From Pseudomonadota bacterium (GTDB taxonomy: Bacteria; Pseudomonadota; Alphaproteobacteria; Rhizobiales; Xanthobacteraceae): a stretch of DNA of 15,618 nt. The position numbers and the translations under genes were made by a program. Shown here in pieces: positions 6,964 to 13,160 of the stretch. The stretch is from the NCBI GenBank assembly GCA_963205465.1, contig CAUJKG010000387.1, positions 1-15,618 on the forward strand, given 5' to 3'. Position 1 is the first letter of the stretch, and every line of letters begins with the position of its first letter. The notes under the pieces are model-generated. The model was not told the DNA's origin. It did not search any database and saw only the letters and a list, made by a program, of their open reading frames with translations.

Positions 6964-7027
6964 TGCCGAAAAGCCTGCCCCCGGACTTGATCCGGGGGTG
7001 CGAAGCGGTTTTCGGAAAAGATCGCGC
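6952..7027. repeat. Dispersed palindromic element, copy 2, with nested palindrome; overlaps the end of pyrD
   Basis: It begins with the same TCTAGAGCATGAT as copy 1 and keeps the inner stem CCGAAAA (6966-6972)/TTTTCGG (7009-7015) followed by AAAAGATC. Between the arms it carries an extra palindrome, CCCCCGGA-CTTGA-TCCGGGGG (6978-6998), absent from copy 1. The right outer arm has decayed to GATCGCGC instead of GATCATGC, and the second TAAAGC/GCTTTA module is missing. The first 12 bases are translated as the end of pyrD. The strong hairpin lies between converging genes and may also stop transcription. Confidence 0.8.
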
Positions 7028-7067
7028 TCAATCAAACAAGTGAGTGACGAGTCTGATTCAATTGTAG

Positions 7068-7340
7068 CTAGCGCTTGCGCGCCTGCACCAGCCGCACGAT
7101 CACCCAGATCGGTATCACGACCACCGCGCCGAGCAGGAGATAGCGCCACAGCCATTCGAAGGCGTCGAAGCCGAGGTTGAAGATGCTGCGGATCAGCGCC
7201 TCGATGCTCCAGAGGATATTGCGCGGATCGAGACCGATCACGGTCAGCACGAAGCCGACCAGAATGGAGAGCAGCACGAGCTTGATCGCGACCCCGAGCG
7301 GGGAGCCACCGAGAAAGCGCCGCAAGCCTTCGTCCGCCAT
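7068..7340 (-). CDS. Small inner-membrane protein, DUF6460 type
   Basis: A protein of about 90 residues with two membrane helices: one around LGVAIKLVLLSILVGFVLTVIGL and one around YLLLGAVVVIPIWVIVRLV, ending in a basic tail QARKR. The stretch GLDPRNILWSIEALIRSIFNLGFDAFEWLWRY between them fits the alphaproteobacterial DUF6460 family, which has no known function. Two adjacent ATG codons are possible starts. AGGAGG at 7346-7351 is 2 nt from the first (7343) and 5 nt from the second (7340), so I prefer the second. The gene follows the TIGR02186 gene by about 20 bp on the same strand and is probably the last gene of that operon. Downstream are the repeat and the converging pyrD gene. Confidence 0.8.
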   Translation of the reverse strand: MADEGLRRFLGGSPLGVAIKLVLLSILVGFVLTVIGLDPRNILWSIEALIRSIFNLGFDAFEWLWRYLLLGAVVVIPIWVIVRLVQARKR

Positions 7341-7360
7341 CATATCCTCCTGGAACAGCG

Positions 7361-8128
7361 TCAGTTGCGCCGGAATATCAGACCGGCAAGCGTTCCGACA
7401 ATAAAGGCGAGAAAGGCAACACCGAGGCCGTAGTCGAGCCGGGCCTCGCGGGCGGAATGCGCGACAAAGGCCTCGAAGCCGGTTTTTACGACTTCGATCG
7501 CGGTGGTCTGTTGCGCGGCAAGCACCCCGTTCGAAAAGACGTGCACGTCGATTTCGTAGGAGCCGGTGGGCGCGGTGCCGGGAATCGGCACGGTCGCGCG
7601 AAACAGCGTCGGGGTCAGGAACGTCACCGCATTGGTCTCTTCGTAAAAGAGCCCTTCGGCCTTTTTCACGCGCAACAGCGCCTGCCCGAATTCCTCGTCG
7701 GCAAGGATCGTCGGCGGCAAGGCCGCGTAAGCGAGACCGATCTTGTATTTCGCCTGCAGGTCGAGCGGACCGAATTCCGAGGGCGCACGATTGGTGAGCA
7801 CGGCGAGATAAGACGGCGTTTCCGGATAGCGCCGCGATTCGTAGTTCACCCAGAGCCCGAGAATGCGGTCCTTCTTGCGCGTGACGAAGGTCGCCGCCGG
7901 GCCGCGCACGGTGATCGCGATATCGTATTTCTTCGGCTTATCGCGCGGCGCGTCGCTTTCCTCGATGGCGGCGAACAGCACGAGCGACGTGCCGGTGAAG
8001 TTCGAACTGATGAGCACGCGATGGGTGGAGAGCGAGGTAACCAGACGCTCGGCCCGCGCGAGCGGCGCGAAAGAGGGGGCGAGCATCAGGAAGAGCGCCG
8101 CGAATGCCGCGGCTTTGCGCAGCTTCAT
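7361..8128 (-). CDS. TIGR02186 family protein (alphaproteobacterial putative transmembrane protein)
   Basis: A 255-residue protein of unknown function. It has a signal peptide (MKLRKAAAFAALFLMLAPSFAPLARA, cleavage near residue 26), a long periplasmic region of predicted beta structure and one C-terminal membrane helix (LGVAFLAFIVGTLAGLIF) followed by RRN. The start ERLVTSLSTHRVLISSNFTG, the segment ITVRGPAATFVTRKKDRILGLWVN and the closing membrane anchor match the family known as Alph_Pro_TM. The ATG overlaps the stop of the TauE/SafE gene by 4 bp (ATGA), so the two are translationally coupled. Families with this pairing suggest a periplasmic partner of the transporter, perhaps in handling sulfur compounds or another anion; this is inferred from context only. 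Confidence 0.88.
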   Translation of the reverse strand: MKLRKAAAFAALFLMLAPSFAPLARAERLVTSLSTHRVLISSNFTGTSLVLFAAIEESDAPRDKPKKYDIAITVRGPAATFVTRKKDRILGLWVNYESRRYPETPSYLAVLTNRAPSEFGPLDLQAKYKIGLAYAALPPTILADEEFGQALLRVKKAEGLFYEETNAVTFLTPTLFRATVPIPGTAPTGSYEIDVHVFSNGVLAAQQTTAIEVVKTGFEAFVAHSAREARLDYGLGVAFLAFIVGTLAGLIFRRN

Positions 8129-9048
8129 CCGCCGGCCTCCGAGATTACGGAGAACAGTTCGAGCGGTTTGGTCAGGAGGTCGATCCCAACCCGCGCCGCG
8201 ACGGCGAAGATCAGAATGCCGAGCAGGAAGCGCAATTGCTCGGCGCGGATCGCCTGGCCGGCCCGCGCGCCGGACTGCGCGCCGATCACGCCGCCGATCA
8301 TCAGCGTGAAGGCAAGCACCACGTCGACCGAGCGGTTTTCCACCGCATGCAGGATCGTCGCGGCCAGCATCGTGAAGAGGGTCAGGAACTGCGCGGTGCC
8401 GACCGCGACGGCAGTCGGAACGCGCAGGAGATAGATGAGCGCCGGAACGAGCAGGAAGCCGCCGCCGATACCCATCAGGGCGCCGAGCAGGCCGACTCCG
8501 AACCCGATCACGGTCACCGGAATGGCGGAAACGTAAATGCGCGACTGGCGGAAGCGGAATTTCAGCGGCAGGCCGTGAAACCAGGCATGCGTGCCCGGGC
8601 GGCGCAGCACCGGCTGTTGCCCGTGCATCGAGCGCAGGAGCGCGCGCACGCTTTCCACGATCATCAAGGCGCCGATGGCCGACAGCAACACGATGTAGGA
8701 AAGATTGATGATGAGATCGAGCTGGCCGAGCCGCCGGAGCAGCGAGAAGATCCAGACGCCCGCGGCGGTGCCGAGCATGCCGCCCGACAACAGCACGAGC
8801 CCGAGCCCGCTATCGACGAGCTTCTTGCGCCAGTAGGACAGGACGCTGGTAATCGAGGAAGCCGCGATGTGGCTCGGCACGCTCGCAACCGCGACTGCAG
8901 GCGGAATGCCGACCAGAATGAGCATCGGCGTCATCAGGAAGCCGCCGCCGACGCCGAACATTCCCGAGATGAACCCAACCGCGATCCCCAGCCCGAATAT
9001 CAGAAGGATATTGACCGGCAGTTCGGCTATCGGAAGGTAGATCGACAA
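8125..9048 (-). CDS. TauE/SafE (TSUP) family membrane transporter, putative sulfite/organosulfonate exporter
   Basis: A 307-residue inner-membrane protein with about eight hydrophobic helices in two homologous halves. Each half begins with the family's Gly-rich signature: GMFGVGGGFLMTPML (about residues 29-43) and ALMGIGGGFLLVPAL (about 190-204). A hydrophilic loop of about 35 residues (MHGQQPVLRRPGTHAWFHGL and onward) divides the halves. TSUP proteins move sulfite, sulfoacetate, taurine-derived or other anions; the substrate here is unknown. The start is TTG at 9048 with GGAAG 7 nt upstream; no ATG is available before the first helix. It is the first gene of a probable operon with the TIGR02186 and DUF6460 genes. 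A 119-bp gap separates it from the PodJ-like gene upstream on the same strand. Confidence 0.9.
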   Translation of the reverse strand: MSIYLPIAELPVNILLIFGLGIAVGFISGMFGVGGGFLMTPMLILVGIPPAVAVASVPSHIAASSITSVLSYWRKKLVDSGLGLVLLSGGMLGTAAGVWIFSLLRRLGQLDLIINLSYIVLLSAIGALMIVESVRALLRSMHGQQPVLRRPGTHAWFHGLPLKFRFRQSRIYVSAIPVTVIGFGVGLLGALMGIGGGFLLVPALIYLLRVPTAVAVGTAQFLTLFTMLAATILHAVENRSVDVVLAFTLMIGGVIGAQSGARAGQAIRAEQLRFLLGILIFAVAARVGIDLLTKPLELFSVISEAGG

Positions 9049-9167
9049 TATGGGCTTCCGGCACTTTCGCGTGGCCGCTCTTCTAGCGGCAGCACTACGG
9101 CATCAACATGTCGCCGTGCGTGCTTGTCAATGATAAGTGCGCGGCAGCGTTACTTCTTTTGCTTCTT
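9049..9167 (-). promoter_or_regulatory. Intergenic region: hairpin and candidate promoter of the TauE operon
   Basis: The gap holds a perfect 6-bp hairpin GCCGCT-CTTCT-AGCGGC (9074-9090) and, on the minus strand, a perfect TTGACA (9125-9130) with no convincing -10 box at the right distance (GTTGAT is the best). It may serve as the TauE leader or the 3' end of the PodJ-like gene. No T-run follows the hairpin, so I do not call a terminator. Confidence 0.3.
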
Positions 9168-12100
9168 TTACGGCGTTGACATGACAGTCTGCCACTCGGC
9201 CTTCAGCGTCGGATTATTGATCGCGGCATCCGAGGTCTCATCTTCCCAGGTCTGCACCGCGAGTTGCGCCGCAACCAGCGTCTGCTGGTCGAGCCGCTTG
9301 GCGACGTCGTCGCGCTTCTTGGCGGCGTCGGTATCGCCCTGGTTCGCGGCGAGCGCGAACCAGCGGTAGGATTCCGCAAGATTGGCCGGCACGCCGAGCC
9401 CGCGGGCATAAAGCACGCCGAGATTGTACTGGCTGTCGCGCAGGCCGCGGTCGGCGGCGCGGCGGAACCACGGAATGGCGTTCGTATAGTCGGGTTTGCC
9501 GCCGGGGCCGGAGTCTTCCACGATCATGACGGCGAGGTTATGCATCGCCTTCAGGTGGCCGCTTTCGGCCGCGGTTGCGTAGTTGGTGCGGGCCCGGCCG
9601 CGATCGCGCTGCACGCCCTGGCCCTTTTCGTAGGCCATGCCGAGCCGGAAGGCGGCCGCAGCGGAGCCTTTGGTCACCGCGCGCTCGAACCACTTGATCG
9701 CTTCCTGCGTATTGGCGGTGACGCCGTTGCCGGTGAGATAGCGCTCGCCGATTTCGAACGCCGCTGCCGGGTCGCCGTTCAGCGCGGCATGCCGGAGCGC
9801 CTGCGTGCCGATACCGGCCGGCAGTTCGCCGGCATGGGTTTGTGGTGTCGGTGAAACGGAGACGGTGGCCTGCTGCTTGGCAGGGGGCGTCTGCTTTTGC
9901 GTCTGCGGCTGCGTTTGCGCCGTGGGCTGCACGGCAATCTGCTGCACGTTCTGCGTAGCGGCGGTGCTTTGGGTCGTCAGCGCGTCGTCAGGAAGGCGGA
10001 CGAAAAGTGAGTTCTGCTGCTGGGGCGCGAGAATCCCAGACGAGGGCGCGAGCGAAGCGGTGGGGTCGATGATCCCCGGAATCATCGAGCGCTGCTGCAC
10101 GACGGGCGGGACGGATTGGGTCTGCGGCGCGAGTGCTGGCTGCTGCGGCGGTGCTTTCTTGGCGGGGCCCGGCGCGGGGGTGACTGCCGTTTCGCTGCCG
10201 CCGATCAGGTTGGTAATGAAGCGCACGTCGAAGAAGCGCACGACGCTGAAACCGAGCATGGCGACGACGAGGCCGAGCAGGACCGCGCGCCGCGAACGCG
10301 CGAAAAGCCCGCCGATTGAGATTTTCTTTTTGGCTTCCGGAGCGCCTTCCGCGGCCGGTTCGTTCGGCGCTTCCGCTGCCGCAGCCTGGGCCGCGCGGCG
10401 TGCGGCGGCAATGAAGTCAGATGTCTTGACGTTGGTATCGCGCGGCGGCGCGATGTCGGCAACAGCCGCTTCGGACTGCGCGATGCGCTGCTGCACCGGC
10501 GTTGGCCGCGAGCGCGGCGCGCCGGAGCCGGGTTCGAGTGGATAATCGGCCGGCAGTTCGTCGGTGACGATGAACTCGTCGTGCGAGCGAACCGTTACCG
10601 GTGCGGAGCGCGTGAAGCGTCGCTGCGCGTCAGCAGGTGCCGATACCATCGTGACGGTGCGGGGCGCGGGCTTTTCGGCGAGCGGCTTTTCCGCGGGAAT
10701 CTCGGGTTGCAGCGGCACCGGCGGGGCGACGTTTTGCTGCGCCGCGGCCACTTGCTGTGGCATGGTCTGCCGCGCGGCGTGCAATTCGCGCAGGGCCGTT
10801 TTCGCGGCACGTTCGGCCACATCCATGGCGTTGGCGCGGGCTTTGTCGAACTGCGACGAAAGATCGGAAATGCCGCGCTCGATCGCGCCGAGATTGGCGA
10901 GCTTCGCCTCCGAAGCATCGAGCCGGTCGACCAGGCTACGCATGGTCTCTTCGAGACCCATGGGATTGGGGCTCTCGACCTTGTCGAGCGTGTGCTGCAA
11001 CGAATCCAGGCGCTCGTGAATCCGGTCGAACGCCTCGTTGTTCGGCTCGGCTGCGACATGCACCGGCGCCTGTGCGCTCGTTTCGATGCGGTCGGCGAGG
11101 GCGTCGATGCGTTGTTCGAGCGCGCTGACGATGTTGCGGACACCAGTATCATCTGGCACCGAAATCCGCTCGACCTTGCCCGCGATCGCCTCGATCTGCG
11201 CCACCACGGTCTGCAGGTTCTGGGCGGGAAGGGCGTTCGACAACAGATCGCGCACTTCCTGGATCTGGTTCTGGATCCGCGCGACCGTGGTGCCGTCGAT
11301 GCTTTTGGCGTTGATGACGTCGAGCTTGTCGGAGAGCGCGTTCAGGTCGCCTTCCACCGAGAGGAAGGACTCCGCCGGCCGGACATTGGCCAATGCCGAG
11401 CGGATTTCCTCGAGCGCGGTCAGCACCGCCTGCGCCGAGCGGTTGTCCTTCGGCGAGTTCATGGTCGCGCGATCGACCTTGCGTGCGAGCGCCTCGACCG
11501 TCTGTTCCAGCGATTCCAGCGTGCGGCGTGGGGCGAGGTCGGCCATCGAGCGCGCGAGATCGGCGATATCGCGGCGCAACTCCGAGACATGCGCGAAATC
11601 GGCTTTCTCGTTCGCCTTGCGCAGCGACTGCATTTCGTCCGCGATCGTCTTCAGCTGACGCTCGAAATTGGCGAATTGCGGCGCGGGCGCCGGCGTTTCC
11701 TTCGGTGCGGCGGTCCGTGGCGCCGGGCGCGCAGGCGCGCGCCGCCGCGGCGTCCCGTCGAGCACCGACTGGCGCTCCATGATTTCGGCAACGGCGGCAT
11801 CGAGTTCGTCGGCGGTCGGGGCGTATTGCGGCGCGGTTGCGGTGGTGACCGCGACTTCGCGCTCCAGCCGCTCGCTCATCTGCGAGATCACGCGCGCCAT
11901 CTCGTCGAGCTTGCCATCGACGACGGAATCCTCGCGCCGGGCCGGCCGGTCGAGCAGAATGGTTTCGATCCGGGAATCCAGCTTGCGGATCGCGGAGCTG
12001 ATTTCCTCGCGGCCGTTATTGCGTTCCGCCCGCTCCACGCTGGTGAGCATGAGGTCGATCCGCTCGGTCAGCGAATCGAGCGAAGCGGCGATCTGGTCGT

Positions 12101-12431
12101 TGCCTTTGCCGCGCTGGGGCGGCTCGGGTTGAAATTGCGGCTGCGGCCGCGCCTGGGCATTGCGCCGCGCGAGCATATTGATCTGCTCGGCGAGATCGTC
12201 GAGGCGGTGGTCGAAATTGGTTGCCGGATTGCGGCCGCGGCCATGGCCGCCACGTGTATTTTCGCGAATCGCCGCTTCCAGCCATTCGCCCACGGATAGG
12301 CCCTCGCGCCGGGCGGCTTCGCGCGCTGTGTCCCAGGTATCCTGGTCCACCGCGCTCACGCTCCAGGGGACGCCTGCACTCATCGCCGATCCATCCTGCG
12401 GGGCGCCCGGGATGAAGTCGGACGGCGCCAC
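9168..12431 (-). CDS. PodJ-like polar localization protein with Sel1 repeats
   Basis: A 1087-residue bitopic membrane protein. The N-terminus has PWSVSAVDQDTWDTAREAARREGLSVGEWL, the short opening motif of Caulobacter PodJ and its relatives. Residues about 65-560 are rich in charged heptads (for example VEALARKVDRA, IDALADRIETS), predicted coiled coil. A basic stretch (FARSRRA) precedes the single membrane helix at about 716-733 (LLGLVVAMLGFSVVRFF), placing the N-terminal part in the cytoplasm. A Pro/Gln-rich periplasmic linker (about 748-875) leads to four Sel1 repeats (886 to about 1031). PodJ organises one cell pole in Caulobacter; a similar role is likely here. I see no C-terminal peptidoglycan-binding domain. 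Start: GTG at 12431 after AGGACGGCGGA, with coding-like third positions; the ATG at 12383, four residues before PWSV, is the alternative. Confidence 0.82.
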   Translation of the reverse strand: MAPSDFIPGAPQDGSAMSAGVPWSVSAVDQDTWDTAREAARREGLSVGEWLEAAIRENTRGGHGRGRNPATNFDHRLDDLAEQINMLARRNAQARPQPQFQPEPPQRGKGNDQIAASLDSLTERIDLMLTSVERAERNNGREEISSAIRKLDSRIETILLDRPARREDSVVDGKLDEMARVISQMSERLEREVAVTTATAPQYAPTADELDAAVAEIMERQSVLDGTPRRRAPARPAPRTAAPKETPAPAPQFANFERQLKTIADEMQSLRKANEKADFAHVSELRRDIADLARSMADLAPRRTLESLEQTVEALARKVDRATMNSPKDNRSAQAVLTALEEIRSALANVRPAESFLSVEGDLNALSDKLDVINAKSIDGTTVARIQNQIQEVRDLLSNALPAQNLQTVVAQIEAIAGKVERISVPDDTGVRNIVSALEQRIDALADRIETSAQAPVHVAAEPNNEAFDRIHERLDSLQHTLDKVESPNPMGLEETMRSLVDRLDASEAKLANLGAIERGISDLSSQFDKARANAMDVAERAAKTALRELHAARQTMPQQVAAAQQNVAPPVPLQPEIPAEKPLAEKPAPRTVTMVSAPADAQRRFTRSAPVTVRSHDEFIVTDELPADYPLEPGSGAPRSRPTPVQQRIAQSEAAVADIAPPRDTNVKTSDFIAAARRAAQAAAAEAPNEPAAEGAPEAKKKISIGGLFARSRRAVLLGLVVAMLGFSVVRFFDVRFITNLIGGSETAVTPAPGPAKKAPPQQPALAPQTQSVPPVVQQRSMIPGIIDPTASLAPSSGILAPQQQNSLFVRLPDDALTTQSTAATQNVQQIAVQPTAQTQPQTQKQTPPAKQQATVSVSPTPQTHAGELPAGIGTQALRHAALNGDPAAAFEIGERYLTGNGVTANTQEAIKWFERAVTKGSAAAAFRLGMAYEKGQGVQRDRGRARTNYATAAESGHLKAMHNLAVMIVEDSGPGGKPDYTNAIPWFRRAADRGLRDSQYNLGVLYARGLGVPANLAESYRWFALAANQGDTDAAKKRDDVAKRLDQQTLVAAQLAVQTWEDETSDAAINNPTLKAEWQTVMSTP

Positions 12432-12554
12432 TCCGCCGTCCTGAATCTTGATAGTTACGGTAAATGCTGGGTTAATTTTCTCCGTTTCCCGTTCAATTCC
12501 TTAAGAAAGCGGCAGCGCCGGTCCGCCACATTGAGCCTGATCTTAAGAAATTGC

Positions 12555-12582
12555 TTGACGTTTACGTCAACTGAGATACAGT
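12555..12582 (+). promoter_or_regulatory. Candidate promoter with palindromic operator for the MerR/acyl-CoA operon
   Basis: TTGACGT-TT-ACGTCAA (12555-12570) is an inverted repeat with perfect 7-bp arms. Its left part, TTGACG, is also a good -35 box, followed after 16 bp by TACAGT (12577-12582) as a -10 box. An operator covering the -35 box just upstream of a MerR-type gene suggests that the regulator represses its own operon when bound. The resemblance to operators of MerR regulators of branched-chain/fatty-acid breakdown (LiuR group) is from memory. Confidence 0.6.
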
Positions 12583-12590
12583 TAGGGAAA

Positions 12591-12628
12591 CCCTTTGGCC
12601 GGCAACCCCTCCGGCCATACGCCAAGGG
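12591..12628 (+). promoter_or_regulatory. Leader hairpin(s) in front of the MerR gene
   Basis: TGGCCGG (12596-12602) and CCGGCCA (12611-12617) form a perfect 7-bp stem with an 8-nt loop at the very start of the predicted transcript. A second pairing, CCCTTTGGC (12591-12599) with GCCAAGGG (12621-12628), has a one-base bulge and would include the first bases of the ribosome-binding site AAGGGAGAGG. The two pairings share bases and may compete. Confidence 0.35.
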
Positions 12629-12638
12629 AGAGGACTCC

Positions 12639-13130
12639 ATGGGACACCTGCAAGCCATTGAAGCTGTTTCGCCTTCCGATACGCATTCGCGCGATCTCTG
12701 GGCCGAATTCGACAATCACACCGGCGGCTCGGAACGCGGCGGCCAGCAGATTTTCACCATCCGCGACCTGGCTCGCGAATTCGGCGTCACCGCCCGCACG
12801 CTTCGCTTCTATGAAGAGAAGGAGCTGCTTTCGCCGCGGCGTCAGGGGCAGGAGCGGCTTTATTCCCGCCGCGACCGCGCCCGCCTGAAACTCGTCCTGA
12901 TGGGCAAGCGGGTCGGTTTCTCGCTCGAAGAGATCCGCTCCATGCTCGATCTCTACGACCTCGGTGACGGCCGTGTCACACAGCTCAAGGTATCCTACAC
13001 TCGCTTCAACGAGCGCATCGAGCGGCTGAAGCAGCAGCGCGACGAGATCGACGAAGCGATCGCGGCGATGCAGCGCGCCAGCAAATCGCTTGCGGAAATG
13101 TTGAAAGAGCGCGGCGCTGCCGTCGCCTGA
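12639..13130 (+). CDS. MerR family transcriptional regulator of acyl-CoA catabolism
   Basis: A 163-residue DNA-binding regulator. The winged helix-turn-helix is at residues 38-75 (FTIRDLAREFGVTARTLRFYEEKELL), followed by the RLYSRRDRARLKLVLMGKRVGFSLEEIRSML segment of the family and a C-terminal dimerisation coiled coil (about 112-155). There is no Cys anywhere, so it is not a metal sensor like MerR or CueR. The effector is more likely an acyl-CoA, as for LiuR-type members next to acyl-CoA dehydrogenases. The ATG at 12639 has GGGAGAGG (12626-12633) at normal spacing. An in-frame TTG further upstream (12531) would place the promoter and operator inside the coding region and was not chosen. It is 30 bp upstream of the acyl-CoA dehydrogenase gene and probably controls that operon and itself. 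Confidence 0.9.
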   Translation: MGHLQAIEAVSPSDTHSRDLWAEFDNHTGGSERGGQQIFTIRDLAREFGVTARTLRFYEEKELLSPRRQGQERLYSRRDRARLKLVLMGKRVGFSLEEIRSMLDLYDLGDGRVTQLKVSYTRFNERIERLKQQRDEIDEAIAAMQRASKSLAEMLKERGAAVA

Positions 13131-13160
13131 TCCGAACGCCAGTCTTCCCGGAGAAAATCC

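Noticed and set aside
5743..7155. 470-codon open frame antisense to pyrD
   Set aside because: It lies opposite a clear PyrD, spans both repeats and has a low-complexity Arg/Ala/Glu composition typical of reverse frames in GC-rich coding DNA.
8104..9369. 421-codon plus-strand frame opposite the TauE operon
   Set aside because: Asp/Arg/Gln-rich composition without any fold signature; it crosses several real genes on the other strand.
10581..12299. 572-codon open frame antisense to the PodJ-like gene
   Set aside because: Arg/Leu/His/Gly-rich shadow of a long GC-rich gene; no recognisable domain, and the opposite strand has Sel1 repeats and a membrane helix.
12432..12550. CtrA-type site (TTAA-N7-TTAA) or meaningful direct repeat CTTAAGAAA (12500-12508 and 12542-12550)
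   Set aside because: No pair of TTAA at the required spacing was found. The two 9-mers are 42 bp apart but are short and A-rich, so chance is likely.
12531..12638. N-terminal extension of the MerR regulator from a TTG at 12531
   Set aside because: It would translate through the -35/-10 boxes and operator, has no family similarity, and the ATG at 12639 has a strong ribosome-binding site.
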